Below, in pieces: positions 1-6,716 of a stretch of 14,980 bases of DNA. The notes under the pieces are model-generated. The model was not told the DNA's origin. It saw nothing but the letters and a program-made list of their open reading frames with translations, and searched no databases. A program made the position numbers and the translations under genes. This DNA comes from Gemmatimonadota bacterium (GTDB lineage Bacteria; Gemmatimonadota; Gemmatimonadetes; Gemmatimonadales; GWC2-71-9). The stretch covers positions 1 to 14,980 of the forward strand of contig QHUQ01000116.1 of assembly GCA_003221985.1 (NCBI GenBank), read 5' to 3'. Within the stretch, counting starts at the first letter, position 1. Each line of letters opens with the position of its first letter.

Positions 1-132
1 GGAATTCTGGCGGAGTATCAGGCGATGCGGCATCTCGCAAACCTCGAATCGGTGTACACCTACGAAGGCACTCACGACGTGCACACGCTGATTCTGGGGC
101 AGGAGATCACGGGGCTCTCCGCCTTCAACTGA
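1..132 (+). CDS. gcdH: Glutaryl-CoA dehydrogenase-type acyl-CoA dehydrogenase, C-terminal end only
   Basis: Only the last 43 residues are in the window; the gene starts off the left edge and stops with TGA at 130-132. The visible piece contains RHLANLESV followed by [13 protein letters not shown] and a short tail ending LSAFN. The YEGT(H/Y)D(V/I)H..ILG segment is the hallmark C-terminal motif of glutaryl-CoA dehydrogenases and near relatives; the Glu of YEGT (codon 64-66) corresponds to the catalytic base of the acyl-CoA dehydrogenase family. Such enzymes oxidise an acyl-CoA with FAD and hand the electrons to ETF, which fits the etfB-etfA-ETF-QO genes downstream on the same strand. The exact acyl-CoA substrate cannot be decided from this fragment; another acyl-CoA dehydrogenase subfamily is the main alternative. 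Confidence 0.8.
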   Translation, partial: GILAEYQAMRHLANLESVYTYEGTHDVHTLILGQEITGLSAFN

Positions 133-157
133 AGGCCGTAGCCGGGGTACAAAAGCC

Positions 158-161
158 GAGG
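158..161 (+). promoter_or_regulatory. Ribosome binding site (GAGG) for the TPR-GWxTD gene
   Basis: GAGG lies 7 bases before the ATG at 169 and supports that start. The 36-bp gap after the dehydrogenase stop holds no convincing terminator, so read-through is likely. Confidence 0.5.
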
Positions 162-168
162 CCCGACC

Positions 169-3100
169 ATGCTCTCCGTCCTCGCCTTTTCCCTCGCTCT
201 CAGCTCTGCCTTTCAAGCGGATTCTATCCAGCAAGCCATCAAACTCGCCGAGCGACAAACGCAGCGGGCCCCGCGGGACCCGCAAGGCTTTGTCGCGCTG
301 GGTGACGCGTATGCGCGACGCATGCCGGACGGTCGGTTTCGAGCGATTGAAGCGTACCGCACGGCGGTGCGCCTAGCGCCCAATGATCCGCTGCCGCCAT
401 ATCGCATCGCGCGCATGGGTTTGTGGCTCGGCGGCGATGACGGTGAGCGGATCGCCAGAGAAGGCTTGGAGCGAGTGATCACGCTCGACCCGCTCTATGA
501 AGATGCCTGGGAGCTGTGGTTGACTGTGTACCGGAATTCCGGTACTCGCCGCAAGATGGTGGCTCGTCTAGCGCCGCACCGCGATGTGCCGCTCATCAAA
601 GCCCGTATGGCCCAGCTCCTGATCGAAGAAGAGGACTATGCCAACGCGGATCGTCTTCTCGACTCGGCGTTAGCCACCGACTCGCTACGTCCCGAGTGGT
701 TGGCGCTGCGAGCGCAGAGCGCCTTTGAAGCGGGAGACACCGCCCGCGGCAACGTCTATTACCAGCGCGCGCTCGTTCAAGCCGGGACCGACTCCTCCGA
801 CTTCCTGTGGCACCAGGCGATCGGCATCGCGACACCTGCCGAGCTGCGCGCATGGCCGGGCGTTGCGGTGCCGCTGAAAGGCGCCTGGCTCGCGAGTTTT
901 TGGGCGCGCCGGACCCCGAATCTTTTTGCCGGGATCAACACCAGGGTTGCCGAACACTTCGCGCGCTTGCGCTATGCACGCAAGAATTTTCCGCTCCTCC
1001 ATCCACTCGTTTCGTACCATCGCAATGCCCTGGCGCGGGCGCTCAACCTCGAGCCGTCGATCGGCGAGCGCGCGTTCAACATGCGCTGCGAGGTTTACAA
1101 GGAACTTCCCCCGTCCTGGGGTTTGCACGTGCAACTTCCCGGCGTCAGCAGCCGGGAGGAAGTCTCGCGTACCAGCATGGGCGGGTTGTCGCATCTCACG
1201 CCGGAGGAGCTCGACGACGTCAAGGCTGCGGTGCGGACGGCTGCAAAGACCGGCACGCCCATTCCCCCGAGGCTCCAACGGATGATCGGCGGCGATCCTT
1301 CAGCGGCGTTCTCACCCACGATCTATGTGGCGCTCGGCTTCGACCTGCGCGAAGTCGACTCGGCCGCCGTGCGCGTCGGCTACAACCTGGCGACGGGTCT
1401 CGATGATCGCGGTCTGATGTACCTCCGATTCGGGCCGCCAGGGAAATTGGTGCTGGGTGGCGACAACAGCGCCGATCCGCAATGCGCATCCAACGAGCTC
1501 GAGCGCTGGCGCTACGCAGAATGGGGAGAAGTGCGCTTTTCGCGCCCCAGCGCGTTCTCCAAAGGCCTCCGCACCACGCCGGAGATGGTTTTCCGTCCCA
1601 TGAACGAGCGTCAGTTCGAGGCCATGAAGCTCGGCCTCACGCGGGACGCCACGTCCCAGACCGCTCCGCTGGAGTTCGGCGTGTGGACTGCCCAGTTCCG
1701 CAATGCCGTTGATCCCGGTCTCGGCGATGTCGTCGTCGTGACGACCCGCGGCGAGATTGCGGCGGCGCTCGTTGCCGATACAGCTCGGTCCCAGAATGTC
1801 GAGCAGGGAGTGAGTGGCCAGGTAACGATATCGGCGCCACCGGCGCGCTATGCATTGCTCGTAAACGCCCGGGATGCCGACACTCTGGGGCGTCAGACGC
1901 TGAGTCTCCGCATGCGCGATTTCGGCAACGGCCCCGCCATCTCGGATCTGCTGATCGGCTCGCCGTGGAATAGCGAGAACGTAGATCGCCACACGATGCT
2001 CGATCACCTGCGCCGGGACCTCACATTCCGCTCGGGCGAGAGTGTGCGGGTGTTTGCGGAGCTCTATGGCCTGCGTGACAGTCCAGCCGGCATCGCATAT
2101 CGTGCCACCTACCGTCTGCTCAAGACCGACAATCCCGCGCGCGACATCGCGCGAGAAGACTGGCGACAACTGGGAGCGTTGACGTTTGAGTTTGATCGGG
2201 CAGGACCAGGAGTCGGCAAAACCGGTCAGATCGAAACCATCGTCGTGGAGCCTCGCTACCTGGAGCGCGGTACTTACCTCTTACGGCTGGAAGTGGTGGA
2301 CAATACGGCGTCGCAACCGGTCACCTACGCGCTGGTCCTGCTCGTCGACGCAGCCGGCCACGAGCGGGCCCGTACGTTGTCGGACGCAGCGGGGCAATTC
2401 GTGCTGCTCGCGCCGTCCCCCGGTACGTATCGCGTACGCATTCTCCGGATCGGTTTCAAGAGCTTTGAGTCTCCAGCGATGCAGCTCGAGGCGGGTGAGC
2501 GCCGCTACCGCGCCGCATTGCCCGATGTCGTGATGGAGTTGCCCGCCGTCACCGTCGAAGCCGAGAAGCGGTGCCGGACTCGGCCCGGTGAAGGTGAGCC
2601 GGTGGCAGCGCTGCTCGAGCAGGCGCAGACCGTCTTGCGCGTCACGGAAATGGCGGTCGAGCGCCGGCTGTTTCGATTTCGCTCGGCGCTGCTGGAGCGC
2701 TCGCTCGATGCGGACCTCCGCCAGACCGCCGAGCGCGGAGATACGAGCAACGGCTTCAGCGCCTGGCCGTTCGGCAGCCTGTCGCCGGACACGCTGGTGC
2801 AAAACGGTTTCGTGCAGGAGGGCCCCGCCGGCCCGACCTACTACAGCCCGGATGCGGCCGTCTTCTTCTCCGATGCCTTTCTCGATACCCATTGCTTCCG
2901 CGTAGAGAAGGACGCCTCCGATTCGACGCTCATCGGCTTGCGGTTCGAGCCGGTGCGCAAACGAAAGCTGCCGGATATCACCGGCGTCTTATGGCTGGAT
3001 CGGGCCAGCTCCGAGCTGCGGAGGCTCGAGTACGGCTACACGGGGCTCGAAGGATGGGTGCCGGCGCAGCTGATCGGCGGCTGGATCGACTTTCGGCGCC

Positions 3101-3258
3101 TGCCGAACGGCGCCCCGCTGATTGCGGCGTGGCAGATCCGGGCGCCAATTCCGCTGCAGAGCGGCCAACGTCGCAAGCTGTACGGATTCAAGGAGCGTGA
3201 GGGCCGGGTCATCAACGTCTTTACCGCCGATGGGCATCCGGTGACATTGCCGAATTAG
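169..3258 (+). CDS. Exported TPR / GWxTD-domain protein with C-terminal carboxypeptidase-regulatory-like region
   Basis: A 1029-aa protein with a short hydrophobic N-terminus (about residues 1-16, ending SSAFQA) that looks like a signal peptide. Residues ~20-200 read as TPR-like helical repeats (ALGDAYA, AIEAYRTAVRLAPNDP, a second copy ending VITLDPLYEDAW). Residues ~405-460 contain DDRGLMYLRFGPPGK and later ELERWRYAEWGEV, the signature of the GWxTD region found in Gemmatimonadota and Acidobacteriota proteins. Residues ~700-800 form a CarboxypepD_reg-type beta-sandwich (VVD.TASQPV..ALVLLVDAAG, then TLSDAAGQFVL and PGTYRVRILRIGFKSF). Residues ~800-1029 resemble the tail that usually follows such a domain in secreted Gemmatimonadota proteins, with a CR.RPGEGE start. 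The GWxTD part and the regulatory-like part are normally separate proteins, so this looks like a fusion. No catalytic motif is visible; a structural or envelope-associated role is an inference. It sits 36 bp after the dehydrogenase and 34 bp before the next gene. Confidence 0.85.
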   Translation: MLSVLAFSLALSSAFQADSIQQAIKLAERQTQRAPRDPQGFVALGDAYARRMPDGRFRAIEAYRTAVRLAPNDPLPPYRIARMGLWLGGDDGERIAREGLERVITLDPLYEDAWELWLTVYRNSGTRRKMVARLAPHRDVPLIKARMAQLLIEEEDYANADRLLDSALATDSLRPEWLALRAQSAFEAGDTARGNVYYQRALVQAGTDSSDFLWHQAIGIATPAELRAWPGVAVPLKGAWLASFWARRTPNLFAGINTRVAEHFARLRYARKNFPLLHPLVSYHRNALARALNLEPSIGERAFNMRCEVYKELPPSWGLHVQLPGVSSREEVSRTSMGGLSHLTPEELDDVKAAVRTAAKTGTPIPPRLQRMIGGDPSAAFSPTIYVALGFDLREVDSAAVRVGYNLATGLDDRGLMYLRFGPPGKLVLGGDNSADPQCASNELERWRYAEWGEVRFSRPSAFSKGLRTTPEMVFRPMNERQFEAMKLGLTRDATSQTAPLEFGVWTAQFRNAVDPGLGDVVVVTTRGEIAAALVADTARSQNVEQGVSGQVTISAPPARYALLVNARDADTLGRQTLSLRMRDFGNGPAISDLLIGSPWNSENVDRHTMLDHLRRDLTFRSGESVRVFAELYGLRDSPAGIAYRATYRLLKTDNPARDIAREDWRQLGALTFEFDRAGPGVGKTGQIETIVVEPRYLERGTYLLRLEVVDNTASQPVTYALVLLVDAAGHERARTLSDAAGQFVLLAPSPGTYRVRILRIGFKSFESPAMQLEAGERRYRAALPDVVMELPAVTVEAEKRCRTRPGEGEPVAALLEQAQTVLRVTEMAVERRLFRFRSALLERSLDADLRQTAERGDTSNGFSAWPFGSLSPDTLVQNGFVQEGPAGPTYYSPDAAVFFSDAFLDTHCFRVEKDASDSTLIGLRFEPVRKRKLPDITGVLWLDRASSELRRLEYGYTGLEGWVPAQLIGGWIDFRRLPNGAPLIAAWQIRAPIPLQSGQRRKLYGFKEREGRVINVFTADGHPVTLPN
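528..545. repeat. Perfect 18-bp palindrome inside the TPR-GWxTD gene
   Basis: GTACCGGAATTCCGGTAC reads identically on both strands with no spacer. It lies in coding sequence (residues VYRNSGT) and does not interrupt the frame. A perfect palindrome of this length is expected well under once in a 15-kb random sequence, but no function is evident. Confidence 0.6.
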
Positions 3259-3283
3259 AAACCACACTCCCCCAGGCCCCGTT

Positions 3284-3287
3284 AGGA
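3284..3287 (+). promoter_or_regulatory. Ribosome binding site (AGGA) for the four-repeat protein
   Basis: AGGA lies 5 bases before the ATG at 3293 and supports that start codon. Confidence 0.45.
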
Positions 3288-3292
3288 CAGCC

Positions 3293-5071
3293 ATGCATCT
3301 CGCCATCTTGTTGGCCCTCGTACAGGCGCCCGCGCCCCAAACGCCTCAGGCCCCGGCCCTTGTCGATATCCACGATCTCACGCCACAGGAATACCGTGTC
3401 AGCGCTTTCATTCTGAGCGCGCCACAGGAGCTCAAACTGTCGGCCGTCGGCGCCGAGCCGTGGCCCGACCGCTTGCGCAACCGCGACGAGCGCCGTTGGC
3501 AGGATGACGAACAGACCACGTGGCCCGCCGCGGCGTGGATACTCGATGCCCGTACGCGCGCGGTCGTCTGGGATCTCCGATCGGCGGAAACCCGCCGCGA
3601 ATCCAACGGCCTGCGGCACTTCGACGGCACCATCCGGCTTGCGGCCGGGACGTACGAAGCGCACTACGCCTCCTATCCGTCAGCCTTCTCCCCTTTCAAC
3701 CGCGACATCAAGGACTTTCGCGACATCGTGCGTCTCGGCCGCCGCGCGAAGTACGGTGGTCCGTACGTCGAAACGGGTCTGTTCAGGCAGTTCGGGATCA
3801 CGATCACGGGCGCCGGCCGCAGCGCTTCGCATGACGAGCTGAAGGCCGCGCAGGGCGCGTTCACGGCGTCTGCCATCGTGACCGTCGTGCCGGATCGCAA
3901 CAGCTCGGCGCGCAAAGGTTTCGAGATCACCCGGCCGACGAAGGTCGAGGTCTACGCGATCGGCGAGCTGACGCTCGACGACGAACTCGATTACGGCTGG
4001 ATCATGAACGCCGACACGCGCCAGCGCGTCTGGTCGATGACGTACGCCAGCACCGATCCTGCCGGCGGTGCGGCCAAGAATCGCATGGTGCACGAGACGC
4101 TGCAGCTCAAGCCGGGTCACTACGTCGCCTACTTCGTGAGCGACGACTCCCACGGGCCCGAGGAGTGGAACGGCGTTCCAGCGACCGATCCCGAGTTTTG
4201 GGGGCTGACGCTGCGCGTCGCCGACGCAGCAGCACGCACGGCGGTGAAGCCGTTCGAGTACGAGCCGGTGCCGCAGGGTCAGACCATCGTCTCTCTGATC
4301 GGGATCAGAGACGACGAGATGCGGTCGGCCGGCTTCGCGCTGCGGCGTCCGATGGACGTGCACATCTATGCGCTCGGTGAAGGCACCCGCGACCACATGT
4401 CCGACTACGCCTGGATCGTCGACGAGGAGCAGCACAAACGCGTCTGGTCCATGCGCTTCGAGGACACCGAGCACGCCGGCGGTGCCGAGAAGAACCGGCT
4501 GTTCGATGGGACGATGCATCTCGCACCGGGGAATTATCTCGTGTACTACAAGAGCGACGGCTCGCACTCCTATAACGACTGGAATGGCGCGCCGCCCGCC
4601 GAGGCGCGCTACTGGGGCGTGAGCGTCTTCCCCGCCAGCCGGCGCCTGAATCCTGCCGACATTGGTCCGTTCATGCGCGCCGCGGGGGGGGGCCCCGGCA
4701 ACGACGTGACTGTGTCGCACCTCGAGCACATGGCCAACGACGAGGATGCGCGCGCGACGTTCCGCCTGACCGAAGCGACGCGGCTGCGCGTCCTGGCCGT
4801 CGGCGAGGGCCGTGATGACGACATGTTCGATTACGGCTGGATCGAGGATGGCGGCGGGCGCCGCGTGTGGGAAATGAAGTACGACGAAACCGACCCGGCC
4901 GGCGGCGCCGATAAGAACCGCATCTTCGACGGCGTGATCACCCTGCCCGCTGGAGCCTACGTGTTGCGCTACCGTTCGGACGGCTCCCACTCCTACAACG
5001 ACTGGAACGACGACCCACCCGACGATCCCGAAAGTTGGGGCATCGCCGTGTTCCGCATGACGAGACGGTAG
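3293..5071 (+). CDS. Exported protein of about four repeated domains, unknown function
   Basis: I do not recognise a named family. The 592-aa product begins with a short hydrophobic stretch (MHLAILLALVQA) followed by a Pro/Ala/Gln-rich segment, consistent with a short signal peptide. The rest consists of three clear copies and one divergent first copy of a ~100-residue unit: residues ~33-175 (divergent), 205-308, 343-447 and 488-590. Each clear copy has the same order of motifs: V.(A/I).GEG or GEL, a Y(G/A)WI strand, RVW(S/E)M, AGGA.KNR, a G.Y motif before a short strand, a D.SH....WN loop, and a WG..(V/L) strand. The alternating hydrophobic pattern suggests a beta-sandwich, and the conserved Asp/Ser/His/Trp/Asn loop could be a ligand site; both are inferences. 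No protease, hydrolase or cofactor motif is visible. It lies 17 bp before etfB and probably shares its transcript. Confidence 0.8.
   Translation: MHLAILLALVQAPAPQTPQAPALVDIHDLTPQEYRVSAFILSAPQELKLSAVGAEPWPDRLRNRDERRWQDDEQTTWPAAAWILDARTRAVVWDLRSAETRRESNGLRHFDGTIRLAAGTYEAHYASYPSAFSPFNRDIKDFRDIVRLGRRAKYGGPYVETGLFRQFGITITGAGRSASHDELKAAQGAFTASAIVTVVPDRNSSARKGFEITRPTKVEVYAIGELTLDDELDYGWIMNADTRQRVWSMTYASTDPAGGAAKNRMVHETLQLKPGHYVAYFVSDDSHGPEEWNGVPATDPEFWGLTLRVADAAARTAVKPFEYEPVPQGQTIVSLIGIRDDEMRSAGFALRRPMDVHIYALGEGTRDHMSDYAWIVDEEQHKRVWSMRFEDTEHAGGAEKNRLFDGTMHLAPGNYLVYYKSDGSHSYNDWNGAPPAEARYWGVSVFPASRRLNPADIGPFMRAAGGGPGNDVTVSHLEHMANDEDARATFRLTEATRLRVLAVGEGRDDDMFDYGWIEDGGGRRVWEMKYDETDPAGGADKNRIFDGVITLPAGAYVLRYRSDGSHSYNDWNDDPPDDPESWGIAVFRMTRR
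3389..3817 (+). repeat. Domain repeat copy 1 (divergent)
   Basis: Residues ~33-175. It keeps a VVW.L strand, HFDGTIRLAAGTYE and a final FGITI strand, but has an insertion in place of the D.SH..WN loop. Its membership in the repeat family is less certain than that of the other copies. Confidence 0.45.
3905..4216 (+). repeat. Domain repeat copy 2
   Basis: Residues ~205-308, with DYGWI, RVWSM, AGGAAKNR, PGHYV, DDSHGPEEWN and FWGLTL in the shared order. Confidence 0.75.
4319..4633 (+). repeat. Domain repeat copy 3
   Basis: Residues ~343-447, with DYAWI, RVWSM, AGGAEKNR, PGNYL, DGSHSYNDWN and YWGVSV. This is the copy closest to copy 4. Confidence 0.75.
4754..5062 (+). repeat. Domain repeat copy 4
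   Basis: Residues ~488-590, with DYGWI, RVWEM, AGGADKNR, AGAYV, DGSHSYNDWN and SWGIAV. The DGSHSYNDWN loop is identical in protein sequence to copy 3 but differs at synonymous sites, so the duplication is not recent. Confidence 0.75.
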
Positions 5072-5088
5072 CGTAGCTTTCGGTCCTC

Positions 5089-5841
5089 ATGAAAATCGCG
5101 GTCTGCATCAAGCGCGTCCCCGATTCGGAAACGCGCGTCAAAATCGCTGCCGACGGCAAAAGTTTGGACGAGGCCGGCGTGAAGTTCGTCATGAATCCGT
5201 ATGACGAGTTCGCCGTCGAGGAGGCGTTGCGGCGCAAGGAAAAAGCGGGCAGTGGCGAAGTCGCCGTGATCTGCCTCGGCCCGGCCGCCGCGCAGGAAAC
5301 GATCCGCACCGCGCTCGCGATGGGCGCCGATCGTGGCGTGCTCCTCCAGGCCGACAAGATTCCCGCAGACCCCTTTGAAGCCGCACGGCTCATCGCCGCC
5401 GAGCTGAAAGGCGCGAGCTGGGACCTGATTCTGTTCGGCCGGATGGCGATCGACGACTACAATCACCAGGTCGGTCCACTCGTCGCCGAGCTGCTCGGAA
5501 TGCCCTGTGTCACCGCCATCTCGCATCTCGATATCGAGGGCGCCACGGGTGTCGCGGAGCGCGAGATCGAGGGAGGCATCGAAGTCGTCGACTTCCCGCT
5601 GCCTGCCGTCCTCACCGCCGATAAAGGCCTCAACGAGCCGCGCTACCCCGCGCTCAAGGGGATCATGGCGGCGAAGAAAAAGCCGTTGGAGGTGAAGCCC
5701 GTGCAGCCGGGAGCCGGTGCGCTCGAGGTTGTGGCCCTCATGCCACCGCCCGAGCGGAAAGAAGGAAAGATCGTCGGCGAGGGGGCGGGGGCCGTCGGCG
5801 AGCTGGTGCGGCTGTTGCGCGAAGAAGCCAAAGTTCTGTGA
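5089..5841 (+). CDS. etfB: Electron transfer flavoprotein, beta subunit
   Basis: A 250-aa protein of normal family length. It carries the EtfB opening MKIAVCIKRVPD, the NPYDEFAVEEALR segment (36-48), the AMP-site region FGRMAIDDYNHQVGP (116-130) and the family signature TADKGLNEPRYP followed by GIMAAKKKP (176-199). With EtfA it forms the soluble heterodimer that takes electrons from acyl-CoA dehydrogenases and delivers them to ETF:quinone oxidoreductase. It starts 17 bp after the four-repeat gene; no good Shine-Dalgarno is visible, but the start fits the conserved N-terminus. Its TGA overlaps the etfA start codon, so the subunits are probably translationally coupled. Identification is secure. 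Confidence 0.95.
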   Translation: MKIAVCIKRVPDSETRVKIAADGKSLDEAGVKFVMNPYDEFAVEEALRRKEKAGSGEVAVICLGPAAAQETIRTALAMGADRGVLLQADKIPADPFEAARLIAAELKGASWDLILFGRMAIDDYNHQVGPLVAELLGMPCVTAISHLDIEGATGVAEREIEGGIEVVDFPLPAVLTADKGLNEPRYPALKGIMAAKKKPLEVKPVQPGAGALEVVALMPPPERKEGKIVGEGAGAVGELVRLLREEAKVL

Positions 5842-6716
5842 CTCGGGTCCTCGCGGTGCTCGAGCAGCGCGACGGCAAGTTGCGCAAGGTATCGTTCGAA
5901 GTTGTGACGGCCGCGCGCCGGTTGACCGACGCGGTCGACGCGATCGTCAGCGACACATCGGACCGGGAAGGCTGTGCGACGGCAATTGCCGAGCGGGCAA
6001 AGGCCGGTGGGTACCGCGCCGTGGTGTTTGCCGCGACCGCGACGGGCAAAGACCTGGCGCCGCGCGTCGCGGCCAAGCTCGGCGTTGGTGTGGCCGCCGA
6101 TCTCACCGACGTCGCCGCAGATGGCAGCGGGTTCCTCGTGACTCGGCCGGTATACGCGGGCAAAGCGCTACTGAAGGTGAAGGTGACGTCGCAGCCGGCA
6201 GTCCTTTCGTTGCGGCCCAACGTTTTCACGCCCGATGAGCGTGCCGCCAGCGTGACGCCCGAGACACTTCCGGTGACCAGCAGCGGGCGGGTGAGGGTAC
6301 GCGAGATCAAGGCTGCACCAGCGGGGACGCTCGACGTCGCCGAAGCACAGGTGATCATTTCGGGTGGCCGCGGGCTGAAGGAGCCCGCCAACTTCAAGGT
6401 GTTGGAAGAGCTGGCGCACGCGTTCGGCGGCCAGGCCGCGGTCGGCGCGTCACGCGCGGTGGTCGACGCGGGGTGGCGGGCCCATGCGGATCAGGTCGGA
6501 CAAACGGGGAAGACCGTGAGCCCGTCGCTGTACATCGCGGTCGGGATCTCCGGCGCCATCCAGCATCTCGCCGGCATGCGTACGGCGAAGGTCATCGTCG
6601 CGATCAACAAGGACAAGGACGCCCCGATCTTCAAAGTCGCGGACTACGGCGTCGTGGGAGACCTGTTCGAGATTGTGCCGAAACTCACCGAAGAGATCCG
6701 CAAACTGCATGGCTGA
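5838..6716 (+). CDS. etfA: Electron transfer flavoprotein, alpha subunit (short N-terminal domain)
   Basis: A GTG start at 5838 overlaps the etfB stop by 4 bp (GTGA) and gives the expected EtfA opening [18 protein letters not shown]. The 292-aa product has the C-terminal FAD domain intact: [13 protein letters not shown] (175-187), [11 protein letters not shown] (203-213), QVGQTGK (219-225), GISGAIQH (236-243) and [12 protein letters not shown] (254-265). EtfA proteins are usually about 310-325 residues. The shortfall lies in the N-terminal domain: between TAARRL (24-29) and [14 protein letters not shown] (60-73) there are 30 residues, against 58 in human ETFA as I recall it. About one strand-helix unit is therefore missing. 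FAD binding should be kept; the effect on packing against EtfB is unknown. Confidence 0.93.
   Translation: MTRVLAVLEQRDGKLRKVSFEVVTAARRLTDAVDAIVSDTSDREGCATAIAERAKAGGYRAVVFAATATGKDLAPRVAAKLGVGVAADLTDVAADGSGFLVTRPVYAGKALLKVKVTSQPAVLSLRPNVFTPDERAASVTPETLPVTSSGRVRVREIKAAPAGTLDVAEAQVIISGGRGLKEPANFKVLEELAHAFGGQAAVGASRAVVDAGWRAHADQVGQTGKTVSPSLYIAVGISGAIQHLAGMRTAKVIVAINKDKDAPIFKVADYGVVGDLFEIVPKLTEEIRKLHG

Noticed and set aside
133..168. Possible terminator between the dehydrogenase and the TPR gene (GGCC...GGCC)
   Set aside because: The stem is only 4 bp across a long loop with no T-run, so it does not support a terminator.
3680..4990. A 436-codon open frame on the minus strand opposite the repeat protein
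   Set aside because: Its own apparent repeats mirror the sense-strand domain repeats, so it is a shadow of them.
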